Notes: generated from the sequence alone by a model not told the origin. A stretch of DNA of 64,000 nucleotides from Candidatus Contubernalis alkalaceticus (GCF_022558445.1 NZ_CP054699.1:3364001-3428000), one strand, 5' to 3'. Shown: positions 16,273-25,954, counted from the stretch's first letter. Program-made: numbers and translations.

Positions 16273-16833
16273 TTAAGGGTATAGGGATTCTTTTTTCAAG
16301 ACCTCTTCAAAATCCTGCCTCAAACAAGACATAATTTTTAAATCCTCAAACTTCCCATTCTTGTATACGGCATGCCGGAAAACCCCTTCATGTTTAAAGC
16401 CGCATTTTTCGATTCCCTTATAGGCCGCCGTATTGGACAATAATATATCAATTGAAATCCTTTCCAGGCCTAAATCATAAAAACCATGCTGAAGCATTAA
16501 AATGGCAATCTCAGAACCGTACCCCTGGCTCCGGTATCTTTTATCTCCAATCATGGTTCCCAGCCAGGCATTCCTGTTCAACCAGTTAATGCTGTCCAGG
16601 GAAGTATTTCCTATGTGAAGGTCATTTTCCTTAAGGCATACTGCTAGCCTGACATTATCCTGGTTATCAAAAATAGCATCATTTACCCATTTCCTTTCAT
16701 ATTCTGAAGACACATAGTACCTTCTGCCCGTCAAAAGAGACCATAACTCCTCATCTCTTCGCCAGGTTATGGTTGTTTTATAATCCTCCGGCTCAAATGC
16801 CCTTACGTATACTCTGAATTTGGTTAAATCCAT
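16273..16833 (-). CDS. GNAT-family N-acetyltransferase (RimJ/RimL-like)
   Basis: 186 residues. The acetyl-CoA loop is RSQGYGSEIAILML, and the later block NTAAYKGIEKCGFKHEGVFR is typical of the RimJ/RimL and sugar-acetyltransferase branch (PF13302/PF13420). GGGAGG precedes the start, which lies 41 nt inside the upstream glycosyltransferase gene. In this operon it probably acetylates an amino sugar nucleotide rather than a ribosomal protein, but that is inference from context. Confidence 0.8.
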   Translation of the reverse strand: MDLTKFRVYVRAFEPEDYKTTITWRRDEELWSLLTGRRYYVSSEYERKWVNDAIFDNQDNVRLAVCLKENDLHIGNTSLDSINWLNRNAWLGTMIGDKRYRSQGYGSEIAILMLQHGFYDLGLERISIDILLSNTAAYKGIEKCGFKHEGVFRHAVYKNGKFEDLKIMSCLRQDFEEVLKKESLYP

Positions 16834-17992
16834 AGGTGAAACCTCCCTTAATTTCCTCTATCCATTGCAATATCCCTTCTGCCCTGCAGGACAGGTTAAA
16901 ACTTTTTGCTTTATCCAGGGACGCTTTAGACATGCTGCAGCGCATTTCCTCATTATTATGCAGGGCTAAAACAGCACTGCGGATCTCTTGTATATCTAAA
17001 GGATTAACCCGCAGGGAATACTGCCGGCCCAAAATATCATCATTAAAATCCCCTACGGAGGAAATAATAGGCAGCCCACAGGCCATAGCCTCAATAATGG
17101 CATTGCAGGAGCCCTCCGCCAGGGTAGGCAGCACAAACATATCTGCGGCAGACAATAATTCAGGAACCCTGGAATGCTCAACGGCTCCTTTAAATAAGAT
17201 GTTTTCTCCAATTAGAGGTATTTTCCCTTGACCCATAAAAATAATTCCTATATCTTCTATCCCCTTTACCGCCTCCAAAACCCTGTGGGGGCCCTTGCGG
17301 GGAATTAACCCACCGGTAAAGGCAATGATAGTTTTATCCGGGGGAAAGCCGTACTTTTTCCTCATCTCTGCTTTTTTCCTGGGATAAAAAGAGGTAAAAT
17401 CCACACAGTTAGGAAACACTCGAATCTTTTCATCGGGAAGGTGAAGCTTATCCCGGCAGAATTCCCTGTTGGCTTTTGAAACAGAGACTATCCCTGAGGC
17501 ATTTTGAAAATCTTTTTCCGGTTTCACGTATATCCCCCTGTTTTTAAAATGCCTGGAGGGTTCTGATTCACCTATGGCCGCAATAGAGGGAATATTCATC
17601 TTAACCCCCAGCTTGACGGCGGTAGCTCCGGAGGAATAAAGAAAATGGCCGTACAGCACATCAGGCCTTAATTTATATTTTTTTACCGCTTTTAATACCG
17701 AACGCTCAAAACTAACTTGCGTTAAATCAAAGGAATTATAGCCCAGAAGTTTCCTGTTGGAAAAGGTGATAAACCTGGGGTTGATAATGGTTATAGGGTT
17801 ATCAATAGTATCATCTATAAATGAATGGGGTTCTGATTTTTCAAAACGTTGGGAGAACATACCCCGGGGGGTAAGCACAGTACACCCTACCCCTGCCCTG
17901 GCCATCTCTCTAACCAGTGCCTGGACAAAAGCCCCCCGTCCAGGCCTGTTCCTGGAGGGATAATGTTCGGTAATAAACAAAATATTTCTCAT
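16793..17992 (-). CDS. glycosyltransferase family 4 (GT-B)
   Basis: 399 residues. An N-terminal acceptor domain opens with LFITEHYPSRNRPGRGAFVQ, and the C-terminal donor domain contains FTGGLIPRKGPHRVLEAV and the E-x7-E motif EGSCNAIIEAMACGLPII (PF00534). It transfers a sugar from a nucleotide donor to a lipid-linked intermediate at the inner membrane face. The 3' end overlaps the GNAT gene. The preceding GT4 gene is 20 nt upstream. Sugar specificity is unknown. Confidence 0.88.
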   Translation of the reverse strand: MRNILFITEHYPSRNRPGRGAFVQALVREMARAGVGCTVLTPRGMFSQRFEKSEPHSFIDDTIDNPITIINPRFITFSNRKLLGYNSFDLTQVSFERSVLKAVKKYKLRPDVLYGHFLYSSGATAVKLGVKMNIPSIAAIGESEPSRHFKNRGIYVKPEKDFQNASGIVSVSKANREFCRDKLHLPDEKIRVFPNCVDFTSFYPRKKAEMRKKYGFPPDKTIIAFTGGLIPRKGPHRVLEAVKGIEDIGIIFMGQGKIPLIGENILFKGAVEHSRVPELLSAADMFVLPTLAEGSCNAIIEAMACGLPIISSVGDFNDDILGRQYSLRVNPLDIQEIRSAVLALHNNEEMRCSMSKASLDKAKSFNLSCRAEGILQWIEEIKGGFTYGFNQIQSIRKGI

Positions 17993-18012
17993 ATATGTTC
18001 TCCATTATTTTT

Positions 18013-19143
18013 TTAAGAATCACCATAAATTAATTGCTCATACAATTTGATCAGCTTGTTCTCTTCATTTTCCCAGTTGTAGCTTTCCCTTACTGCTTCT
18101 CGGCCCTTATTACCCATTTCGGCGGCTTTTTCAGGATTATTTATTAAATAATTTACAGCTGCGTTTATTTCCTCTGTATCATTAGGATTTACACCTATGC
18201 CGCAGCCTGTCTTTTCAATAAGATTACGCCAGGCCTTAAAATCAGAACAGATAACGGGTATGCCGGCCCCCATGTATTCAAAGAATTTTGTCAGTTCTTT
18301 ATTTAGGTAATGTTCCGTGGCAGGGAAAATCGCCAGCCCCGCTGTCCAGCCTCCCCTTTTATAATAATTCATTATTTCATCAAAGGGGACATGCTTATCT
18401 ATTCCCGCAATATGCAGCCGGTGTTTTTCCTCCCCCGCCAGCTGATACATCTCTTGGGCTAATTTCCCACTGCATCTTCCCACCAGGAACAATTCCACCT
18501 GTTTCATGCTTTTAAGTATTTTAGGGTAAATTAAGGCTCCCCGGTCTTCTGAAATATTTCCCGTATACAAAAGCTTTGGCCGAGAGGCCTCAAGGTGAGG
18601 TTTGTCAGTCCATGAAAACCTGGCTTTATCCGGGTAATTTAATATCAGAACCCCCCGGGGAAAACGCTTAATGTAGTACTTTTCCGCCAGAATCACCGTA
18701 AAAAACCTGGAAAGCTTTTGCTCCAGACCTCCCAAAATTGATGCTGCTATGGGCCGTAAAACCCTGGGAATATATTCTTTCAGTGCAATGGAACTCTCAT
18801 AATCTTCATGAACATCATAGATTACGGTTTTCTTTTTTAATCGTAACAAAAGCCCCACCCAAATTAGTTCCGGGTCATGCAGGTGATAAACCTGTCCCTT
18901 CTCCGCGGCTGCGGCCTTAAGTATCCCAATAGATGTAAGCAGCATCCGGATAATCCTGTTTTTAGGTTTGGGCAGAGCCCGAATAAAAACGCCCTCCACC
19001 ACTTGATTTTTTTCCCCGGGAGCAATTAATGCCACGGAAAAGCCTGCCCCGGCCAGGCTTTTACACTGTTTATGAAATATTCGATTGTCAAAGGGATTAT
19101 GTACGCTGGTAAGATGAACTATCTTTTCTTTATCCACTGGCAC
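18013..19143 (-). CDS. glycosyltransferase family 4-like
   Basis: 376 residues. It begins KIVHLTSVHNPFDNRIFHKQ, the start of a common GT4-like subfamily in surface-polysaccharide clusters. YHLHDPELIW follows in the N-terminal domain, and NKELTKFFEYMGAGIPVICS is the donor-site EYMG variant of the E-x7-E motif. A full GT-B length is present. It lies in the run of glycosyltransferases 16793-20086 with short gaps and is probably one assembly step of the repeat unit. Confidence 0.85.
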   Translation of the reverse strand: MPVDKEKIVHLTSVHNPFDNRIFHKQCKSLAGAGFSVALIAPGEKNQVVEGVFIRALPKPKNRIIRMLLTSIGILKAAAAEKGQVYHLHDPELIWVGLLLRLKKKTVIYDVHEDYESSIALKEYIPRVLRPIAASILGGLEQKLSRFFTVILAEKYYIKRFPRGVLILNYPDKARFSWTDKPHLEASRPKLLYTGNISEDRGALIYPKILKSMKQVELFLVGRCSGKLAQEMYQLAGEEKHRLHIAGIDKHVPFDEIMNYYKRGGWTAGLAIFPATEHYLNKELTKFFEYMGAGIPVICSDFKAWRNLIEKTGCGIGVNPNDTEEINAAVNYLINNPEKAAEMGNKGREAVRESYNWENEENKLIKLYEQLIYGDS

Positions 19144-19162
19144 CCACCTTTAATCCAATTAA

Positions 19163-20086
19163 TTATGGATTTTTGCCCGGCCTTAAACTTTTTAGCCTCT
19201 TATAATTCTTTTCTCCTAAGGAAAGGAGGGTGAAGTAAGGGAGGGTTTCTAAGTTTGCCGGATATATAAGAAAGGCTTTGAAAAAATTCTTCCTGGCCTC
19301 TTTAATTAAATTAAATTCCAAAAGCTTTCTGCCGTAGTTCATCAGGTAGAAGCTGTGGCCCCGGCGATTTTTTTTAAAACTTGCATAATACTTATTATAA
19401 ATTTTGTGATGGCCTTCTATCTTGGAATGTATATTATCACTGATGCGGCCCTGATGATGTTTTCGATAAATAACCAGAATTTCTTTAATATAATCAAATT
19501 CATATTTTTGAGAAATCCTTAAATAAAGATCCAGGTCCTGTTTTGAAGGTAAAGACTCATCAAAGCCTCCTACCTCAAAAAGAGCCTCTTTTCTTAAGAG
19601 CACCGAAGAGAGGGTGCCTATATAGTTTTTCTCCAGTAATCGTTCAAAGATGTTTCCCCTTATCTCAGGTAAAACATCTTTAATGATATTGTCACTTTCC
19701 CCACAGAAGCGAAGCCCCGTATAAACGGCAGCAGTCTCACTGCGGGAATCTGTCAGTAACTTAACCTGCTTCTCCAGCTTTTCCGGAAGCCACAGGTCAT
19801 CATCATCCAGGAAAGCAGTCATGCTGCCGGAGGATCTCTTTATGGCGGTATTCCTGGCGGCGGCACCCCCACGGGGGCTTAAATGTTTCACATAAACTAT
19901 ATCCATGCCCTGTTTTTGATAATTTTTCACCACATCAAGGGTACCATCGGTAGAACAATCATCCACCACCAGCACTTCATAATTTTTATAGGTTTGGGCC
20001 TGCACGCTCTTTAAGGAGGTTTTCAAAAGCTGTGCCCTGTTTCTGGTGGGTATAATAATACTAACATAAGGCTTCATTAAAAACAC
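19163..20086 (-). CDS. glycosyltransferase family 2 (GT-A)
   Basis: 307 residues. SIIIPTRNRAQLLKTSLKSV, VVDDCSTDGT and the DxD-type MTAFLDDDDLWLPEKL are the GT2 motifs (PF00535). GGFDESLPSKQDLDLYLR is the acceptor-side ED/QD motif. The frame begins at GTG 20086; ATG at 20077 has better spacing from AAAGGA and may be the true start. It is cytoplasmic, with no transmembrane segment. The IS200/IS605-like element is inserted just upstream of this gene and separates it from the next operon member. Confidence 0.9.
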   Translation of the reverse strand: MFLMKPYVSIIIPTRNRAQLLKTSLKSVQAQTYKNYEVLVVDDCSTDGTLDVVKNYQKQGMDIVYVKHLSPRGGAAARNTAIKRSSGSMTAFLDDDDLWLPEKLEKQVKLLTDSRSETAAVYTGLRFCGESDNIIKDVLPEIRGNIFERLLEKNYIGTLSSVLLRKEALFEVGGFDESLPSKQDLDLYLRISQKYEFDYIKEILVIYRKHHQGRISDNIHSKIEGHHKIYNKYYASFKKNRRGHSFYLMNYGRKLLEFNLIKEARKNFFKAFLIYPANLETLPYFTLLSLGEKNYKRLKSLRPGKNP

Positions 20087-20121
20087 AATCCTTTTTTTAG
20101 AAAATACCGGCGGGAATCCTT

Positions 20122-20138
20122 GGGGTCTATTGACCCCG
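20122..20138 (+). repeat. left-end hairpin of the IS element
   Basis: GGGGTCTATTGACCCCG folds as GGGGTC-TATT-GACCCC. The identical 17-mer recurs at the right end. Such imperfect terminal palindromes are what Y1 transposases recognise. Confidence 0.75.
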
Positions 20139-20225
20139 AGATGAAAGCCGGAAAAGCTACTATATGTCGCAAAATGAATGGATACAACACTTGCATTTGC
20201 ATTATAAGCATGCTATACTATTTGC

Positions 20226-20623
20226 ATGGAGAACATACGTTCCAGGACATGCGTTTACAACATCTGGTATCATATTGTTTGGTCAACTAAATACCGTAAA
20301 AAGATCTTAACCGGTAAATAGCCGATTACTGTCATCAGCTATTTTATGAAATCGCTGATGAGTTTGAGTTTCAAATAGCCAACATGGAAATATGCCGGAT
20401 CATATACATCTTTTTGTGACTGCACATCCCAAAAAAGCGCCTGGAGATATTGTAAAAAAACTAAAAGGAATTTCTGGCAGGAAGCTTTTCATACAGTTCC
20501 CTTGAGTTAAGGAAAGTATATTGGAAAAATCAAATATGGAACCCATCAACGTATTATGGGACTGCAGAATGTATTACACAGGAAACTATCCAAAGATATA
20601 TTGAAAATCAAAAAAGCAGGTGA
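20226..20623 (+). pseudogene. tnpA: IS200-type Y1 transposase TnpA, inactivated
   Basis: Begins MENIRSRTCVYNIWYHIVWS, a typical IS200 TnpA start, then breaks at a TAG near 20317, at a frame change near 20399 and at a TGA/frame change near 20505. Reading across the breaks recovers the HUH motif DHIHLF, LKGISGRKLF and the Tyr region TYYGTAECITQETIQRYI. At least three lesions mean no functional enzyme can be made. Confidence 0.85.
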
Positions 20624-20627
20624 AATA

Positions 20628-21923
20628 GTGAGTGCCTTTTACCTATCTGACAAAATACGCATTACCCCGAACAAAACAGCTATAGACAAACTTTGGGCGG
20701 TTTCTTATGCTTGCAAAGACGTCTGGAACCGATTGAACGGAGAGCGTTATGATAGGGATAAGAAAACCAACTATTATCAACAGAAAAAACAGCTTCCGCT
20801 GCTAAAACAACAACACCCTGCATTGAAAGTGCCCTCTTCCCAGGTTTTACAGGAAGTAGTCAAATCCCTCAATGCCAACTGGCAGATGTATTTCACCAAG
20901 CATAAAAAAGGTGATCCAGGTGTTAAGCCTCCCAGGTTCAAATCATATAAATATTTCTTCACCCAGAAATACCCACAGCAGGGTGTTTCCTTTGAAATCC
21001 ACTGCGGCATCTTGCGCCTGGCCTACGGCAAGAATAAATCCAGTTGGATCGAGATTAAATTACCACAACGGGAGTATGATTTCCAGGCGGTCAAGAATGT
21101 TGTTGTTTCTTATGACCAGCGGGACAAGAAATGGTACGTATCGCTGAATCGTCATGTCCAGCTGCCCGAAAAACGTGTCAATGCCCATACTATCTATTTT
21201 GACCCGGGTTGCAAGATGACATTGACCGGTATAAAGACAGATTATTCAGTTGTAGAGTATGACATCAACCCCTTAAGAGAGCTAAACTTAAAGCATTACC
21301 TGCTAATCGATCATCTAAAGTCTCTAAGAGATACAAAACAGAAACACTCCGGGCGTTGGCGCAGGCTGAACAAGAAAATCAGCGGCTTATATAGCAAAAT
21401 ACGCACCCAGACCAAACACTACCTGCACAAACTGGCTAACCAGATCTTACAAGACCACCCGGATACAAATTTTAAGATAGGTAACTGGAACAAAGGGCAG
21501 ACCCTTGCTGCTACGGGCATCGTTATTGTTGACAAGCGCATCAACCGTCAGGTTCAAAATAACAACCCTGTCAAGAAACTCATCGGATACCTGCGTTACA
21601 AAGCCATTATGAACGCTCAGCAGGTCGAAGAATTCGATGAGAGGGGTACAACCAGGACCTGTTCCGGTTGCGGCAGCCAACAGCAGATGCCACCAAACAA
21701 AAGGGTTTACCTTTGTCCAAAGTGTGGCTTTAAAGTAGAACGTGATATTAACACGGTGCTTAATTTTTTAAAAAACGATAATTATGCCATGTGGCATGGC
21801 CTGGGCGAAGTGCTCAGTATCGTCAGTTATCGTTTTAACCCTGTAACTGGCGCAAACCAAAGGATTGAAAGTCGATCTGTCATCCTGAACTACCAGGATG
21901 CACGGGGTCTATTGACCCCGTGA
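20628..21923 (+). CDS. tnpB: TnpB-like RNA-guided nuclease homologue, full length, one catalytic acid not evident
   Basis: 431 residues from GTG 20628 behind AGGTGA. It starts in the usual place, just after tnpA, and the frame upstream to 20556 is tnpA sequence. The RuvC-like domain has D192 (YFDPGCK), and a C4 zinc finger follows with C345, C348, C363 and C366 (CSGCG ... CPKCG), then D373 (VERDINT). The middle catalytic acid, expected in an I-E/D-D/N motif, should fall at FKIGNWNKGQT (~283-293), where only Gly/Asn are present. It may therefore be catalytically impaired, or the acid may lie elsewhere. The 3' end of the gene overlaps the right-end hairpin, where an omegaRNA would be encoded. 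Confidence 0.85.
   Translation: MSAFYLSDKIRITPNKTAIDKLWAVSYACKDVWNRLNGERYDRDKKTNYYQQKKQLPLLKQQHPALKVPSSQVLQEVVKSLNANWQMYFTKHKKGDPGVKPPRFKSYKYFFTQKYPQQGVSFEIHCGILRLAYGKNKSSWIEIKLPQREYDFQAVKNVVVSYDQRDKKWYVSLNRHVQLPEKRVNAHTIYFDPGCKMTLTGIKTDYSVVEYDINPLRELNLKHYLLIDHLKSLRDTKQKHSGRWRRLNKKISGLYSKIRTQTKHYLHKLANQILQDHPDTNFKIGNWNKGQTLAATGIVIVDKRINRQVQNNNPVKKLIGYLRYKAIMNAQQVEEFDERGTTRTCSGCGSQQQMPPNKRVYLCPKCGFKVERDINTVLNFLKNDNYAMWHGLGEVLSIVSYRFNPVTGANQRIESRSVILNYQDARGLLTP
21904..21920 (+). repeat. right-end hairpin of the IS element
   Basis: Identical to 20122-20138 and overlapping the last codons and near the stop of tnpB. In this family the 3' end of tnpB and the adjoining right end usually encode the guide RNA scaffold. 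Confidence 0.75.
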
Positions 21924-21928
21924 GGATG

Positions 21929-22852
21929 TCACAGATCATTTTCCTCTGCATATACTCTGCCCAACAGATAACCCAGCCGGTTTCCCAGTTCCTTAAACCT
22001 CCTGGCCGCTGTACCTTTTCGGTTTTCCCGGGAGCGGTAAAGAGCAAGGGGTGTCTTTGCTAAAAATATTAAAAAACTGTAAAGTTTTTTTACATATGAT
22101 AGAGAGAAAATTTTGCGGTTCTGCATGCTGGCCTGGGCTTCCCCCACTTCAAACTCCCGGCGGAGGATGTTCATCAGCTTCATCTTAGAAGCAGGGGTCC
22201 AGTGATATACTTTTATTTCCGGGTCATACCAGATTACCGGATTGTCCTTTATAATCCTGCGGAAAAATTCCGACTCCTCCCCCATACGCAATTTTCCCCC
22301 GGACATACCGTACCGGGGAGAAAACCCCCGGTATTTTTCCAGGAGGCTTCTTTTAAAAGCCATGTTGGATCCCGAAAGTTTGGGATTTTCCCCCCTTAGA
22401 TAGCAGGCCTTTGGCCCCCGGGTCCTTATTTCAAAATCATCGGAATACCAGCCTGGAGGGGGCACCTGGTACCAGGGATGTATTTCCCCTCCCACTACAT
22501 CGGGCTGAGGGATTAGATTTTCAAAAGCATTGAGCATAAGACAGCACCAATCCTCTCCTGCCCGGGCGTCATCATCAATAAAGGCTGTATAATTACCCGA
22601 GGACTCCTGCCAACCCCGATTCCGTGAGTAGGATAATCCCTGTTTAGTCTCCAATAAAACTTTAAAATTGTGGTACTTTTTAGCAAATTCCCCCGCCACC
22701 CGGCCGGTCCCATCGGTAGAATTATTGTTTACCACAATCACTTCATACTTGTCTTTGGAGAGGGATTGTTCTGCCAGGGACTGCAGGCACTGAGACAAGA
22801 GGGATTCCCGGTTGTATGTACTGATAACTACAGACAGCTTGCTTTCTCCCAC
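21929..22852 (-). CDS. glycosyltransferase family 2 (GT-A)
   Basis: 307 residues. VVISTYNRESLLSQCLQSL, VNNNSTDGT and the DxD motif YTAFIDDDARAGEDW identify GT2 (PF00535). The later MGEESEFFRRI supplies the acceptor acid. No membrane helices. It ends 5 bp from the IS element. The role is addition of one sugar to a lipid-linked intermediate; specificity cannot be read. Confidence 0.9.
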   Translation of the reverse strand: MGESKLSVVISTYNRESLLSQCLQSLAEQSLSKDKYEVIVVNNNSTDGTGRVAGEFAKKYHNFKVLLETKQGLSYSRNRGWQESSGNYTAFIDDDARAGEDWCCLMLNAFENLIPQPDVVGGEIHPWYQVPPPGWYSDDFEIRTRGPKACYLRGENPKLSGSNMAFKRSLLEKYRGFSPRYGMSGGKLRMGEESEFFRRIIKDNPVIWYDPEIKVYHWTPASKMKLMNILRREFEVGEAQASMQNRKIFSLSYVKKLYSFLIFLAKTPLALYRSRENRKGTAARRFKELGNRLGYLLGRVYAEENDL

Positions 22853-22890
22853 TTAACCACCTCTAAAGGTTTCTTGGTTTACATAATTCT

Positions 22891-24699
22891 CTACTGGACT
22901 CCCATGCTGGACATGGACTTAAAATGGGAATTGGAACTAATCAGTTCATCATAGGTGCCACAGCTGATAACCTTACCTTTTTCCAACATATAAATAAGGT
23001 CACAATTTTTAACCGTGGTAAATCTATGGGCAATAATAATTAAATTCTTGGTCAAGGACACGTTATCCAGGGCAGAGAGGACAGCTTTCTCGGTTTCCCC
23101 GTCCAGGGCGCTGGTAGCCTCATCCATCACTAAAACCTGAGGGTCGTGATACAGCGCCCGGGCAATACCCACCCTCTGCCTCTGCCCCCCGCTGAGGCGG
23201 ACTCCCCGTTCTCCCACTAAGGAATTATACCCCTGGGGCAGTTCATTCACAATAAAGTCATGAATATTGGCAATTCGGGCTGCCTTTTCCACCGCCGCTA
23301 TATTCACTTCCTCCTGGGGCACGCCAAAGGCTATATTCCTGATCAGGGTATCATCCAAAAGGTAAATGTTTTGGGAAACATATCCCATGTTACGCTGCCA
23401 GTTCCTGATGTTGTTTCCGTCTATTACTTCATCATCCACCTTAATGCTGCCCTCTTGAGGCATTAAAAGCCCCAGGATAATATCTGCCACAGTAGTTTTT
23501 CCTGAGCCCGTAGACCCCACCAGAGCAATAGAGGTTTTGGGATAGATGGTCATATTTAAGTCCTCTATGACAAAGCCATCGGAATTAGGGTAACGGAAGG
23601 ATACCTTTTGCAGTTCTATTTTTTCTTGGAAAACAAGGGGTTTTACCTGGAAATCTGTAATCCGGTCCATGTATCCCATTTCGTACTTTTCGGTATAATC
23701 GTCGTAAATCTTATTCAGCACCGCCTGACTTACCTGTATCTGTGCAAAAGCCTGAAATACCTCCTGTAGGGAGGGCATCAGACGGTAGCCGGCAAAGGCG
23801 TATAAACTAACCATGGGAATCACCAGGTGTGCCTCACCACTGACAGAAAGTAAATAAAGGGTTAAAACAATAACTCCTCCAAAGGCCATTGTTTCCAGAA
23901 AATACCGGGGCAGCTGGCTTACGGTAGAATTCCAGGCATGCTGGAAAGAGTATTCCTTGGAATGTTTAGAAAATATTTTTTGAAAAGAAAATTCTTTGCC
24001 CAGGACTTTAATGTCTTTTATTAATCCAAAGGTCTCATATGCCAAAAAGTAACGGTACTGATTTGCCTCCAACATTTTTTTCCCGCTGGATTTTAGTTTC
24101 TTCCGAAGAAAAAGATATATAGCTCCATATAAAAATCCCAGCAGCAGCACCGTTAAAAGCGTGATTAAAGGATTCACCAGAATCAGCATCACGGCAATGG
24201 AAACCACCACAACGCTGCGGGTAATTAAATTTAAGATAGGAATCATTAATCCGGAGGTTAAAGCATTGACTTCCCCCAGTATATTCTTACACAAATCAGA
24301 ACTGTGCCGGTCCAGAAAAAAAGGATAAGGTTGAGACAGGTATTTATTCAAAAGGGCCATGGAAAGATTATGATTTTTTTCCCAGACAAAGAGCAGCTTG
24401 TACCAGGTGGTAAAAGCTGCCATGGCATTTCCTGCCACCAGGATGCCCAAGACAAGAACACCGGAAAAGACAATAAATGAACCAATTTCCGTAAAGCCCA
24501 GTCCTAAATAAGCCCAATTGATCCAGCGGTCCTCTAAAATAGTTTCCGGGTTCATAACCATGCTCATAAAAGGCAGGATAGAAACTACCGATAGTGCCTG
24601 AAAAAAGGCTACCACCATCAGAAAACACATTAACAGCCCAACCTTCTTTTTTTCCCCGGAGGTAAATAGTACATTTAGTTTCTTAAGAGTCTCAAGCAT
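22891..24699 (-). CDS. PglK/MsbA-like ABC transporter (fused permease and ATPase), probable lipid-linked oligosaccharide flippase
   Basis: 602 residues. Six membrane helices lie in residues ~15-310 and an ATPase domain in ~355-590 with Walker A LVGSTGSGKTTVADIILG, signature LSGGQRQRVGIARAL, Walker B VLVMDEATSALD and the switch His in IIAHRFTT. Half-transporters of this kind act as homodimers. The length, the N-terminus MLETLKKLNVLFTSGEKKKV and the position amid glycosyltransferases point to the PglK type, which flips lipid-linked oligosaccharides, rather than a drug exporter. It would be one of three independent export routes encoded here. Confidence 0.85.
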   Translation of the reverse strand: MLETLKKLNVLFTSGEKKKVGLLMCFLMVVAFFQALSVVSILPFMSMVMNPETILEDRWINWAYLGLGFTEIGSFIVFSGVLVLGILVAGNAMAAFTTWYKLLFVWEKNHNLSMALLNKYLSQPYPFFLDRHSSDLCKNILGEVNALTSGLMIPILNLITRSVVVVSIAVMLILVNPLITLLTVLLLGFLYGAIYLFLRKKLKSSGKKMLEANQYRYFLAYETFGLIKDIKVLGKEFSFQKIFSKHSKEYSFQHAWNSTVSQLPRYFLETMAFGGVIVLTLYLLSVSGEAHLVIPMVSLYAFAGYRLMPSLQEVFQAFAQIQVSQAVLNKIYDDYTEKYEMGYMDRITDFQVKPLVFQEKIELQKVSFRYPNSDGFVIEDLNMTIYPKTSIALVGSTGSGKTTVADIILGLLMPQEGSIKVDDEVIDGNNIRNWQRNMGYVSQNIYLLDDTLIRNIAFGVPQEEVNIAAVEKAARIANIHDFIVNELPQGYNSLVGERGVRLSGGQRQRVGIARALYHDPQVLVMDEATSALDGETEKAVLSALDNVSLTKNLIIIAHRFTTVKNCDLIYMLEKGKVISCGTYDELISSNSHFKSMSSMGVQ

Positions 24700-24808
24700 G
24701 CTTAAATTAACATCCTTTCCAGGTTAGCCTTTAAGGAAATCTTACGGCTCACTCTCTAACAATAATAATTTATACCAGACAGCAGAGTACAATAAGCCTT
24801 ATGGAAGG

Positions 24809-25954
24809 TCACTTCCGGGAGGGAACCCATGAAACTGCACTGTCTCCCCGGTAGTAGTTAACTAATCCCAGGATGGAAGAATAACTCACCACACAAAAAT
24901 AGGCGGGGATTAACAGCGGTTTAAAGCTTCGTTTACTGATTATACCACCCAAGGCCAGAAAAATAAATAACATCTGAAATAACAGGGTGAACAAGAAAAA
25001 CCCTCTGGAAGAAAAAGCCAGATAAAGGTTTGTTAAAAAAAGCGCCCCCAGGAAAATCCCCGTATACCACCGGAGAAGTTTCCGGCTAAACAAACCCAAG
25101 GCCAGAAATCCATATTTTAAGGGATTCAGCATTTTTTTAACCGACAGGAGCCCCCGGTAACTTCGGGTTATAATTCTTACTTTCCGTTGAAACTCCAACT
25201 GAAAACTCTTGGAGGCATCTTCATAAGAAACGGCTTTTTCCTCATAAACAGCCCGGAAGCCCTTTTCAATTATTTTTAAAGGTTCCACAAAGTCACTGAT
25301 AATATCTTCTTTTATAGGTACATATAGATCTTTTCGCAGGGCATATATGGAGCCATTGGCCCCCAGGACATTCCCCAACCGGCTTTCCAGTTTTTTTAGA
25401 TATTTTTCATACTTCCAGTAAAGCCCTTCCCCTTCCCCGGCCCCGCAGTTCTCCACACGGTATCTTAGTTCCCCGCAGACGCAGCCTACCCGGGTATCAT
25501 AAAAGTTTCTAACCAGTTTTCTAACGGCATCCGGGCGGTACCTGGCATTGGCATCTGAAAACACAATAATCTCTCCCCGGGCACAGGTAACAGCCCTGTT
25601 CTGTGCAGCTGTTTTGCCGCGATTTTTTTTGAAGGACAACAGCCTGATTTCGGGATGCTGCTTAATAAATTTTCTTACAATTTCGTTGGTATTGTCCTTG
25701 GAACCGTCTGAAGCCACAATAATATCCAACTTATCCCGGGGATAATCCAGTTCCAAAGTATTTGCCAGCTTTTCCACCATATGCTTTTCTTCGTTATAAG
25801 CAGTTATAATTAAGGTGGTAAAGGGTTCATATTCATTGTTTTTTACCACCGGCCTGGTCATAAAATAAGAAAAAATGGAAATAATTACGGGATATCCAAA
25901 ATAAATATAAATGAGAACTGCAGTTAAAATCCAAAAGATAATTTCAGGCACCAT
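24809..25954 (-). CDS. membrane glycosyltransferase family 2
   Basis: 381 residues. An N-terminal transmembrane helix (~3-25) comes first, followed by a GT2 catalytic domain with TLIITAYNEEKHMVEKLANT, VASDGSKDNT, the DxD-type IVFSDANARYRPDAV and the QRKVRIITRSYRGL (Q/RxxRW-like) region, and then two or three C-terminal helices. This is the layout of processive or dolichyl-phosphate-type synthases (PF13641). It may extend a polymer or transfer to a lipid carrier. It lies ~110 bp upstream of the ABC flippase gene. Confidence 0.85.
   Translation of the reverse strand: MVPEIIFWILTAVLIYIYFGYPVIISIFSYFMTRPVVKNNEYEPFTTLIITAYNEEKHMVEKLANTLELDYPRDKLDIIVASDGSKDNTNEIVRKFIKQHPEIRLLSFKKNRGKTAAQNRAVTCARGEIIVFSDANARYRPDAVRKLVRNFYDTRVGCVCGELRYRVENCGAGEGEGLYWKYEKYLKKLESRLGNVLGANGSIYALRKDLYVPIKEDIISDFVEPLKIIEKGFRAVYEEKAVSYEDASKSFQLEFQRKVRIITRSYRGLLSVKKMLNPLKYGFLALGLFSRKLLRWYTGIFLGALFLTNLYLAFSSRGFFLFTLLFQMLFIFLALGGIISKRSFKPLLIPAYFCVVSYSSILGLVNYYRGDSAVSWVPSRK

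Larger units (their letters stand above)
20110..21928 (+). mobile_element. IS200/IS605-family element with decayed tnpA and intact tnpB ORF
   Basis: Bounded approximately by two copies of a 17-bp subterminal hairpin sequence (20122-20138 and 21904-21920). It carries a decayed tnpA and a tnpB frame, both on the plus strand, against the direction of the polysaccharide operon. It occupies the gap between two GT2 genes without breaking either. No target-site duplication is expected in this family, so the exact ends are uncertain by ~10 bp. Confidence 0.8.
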
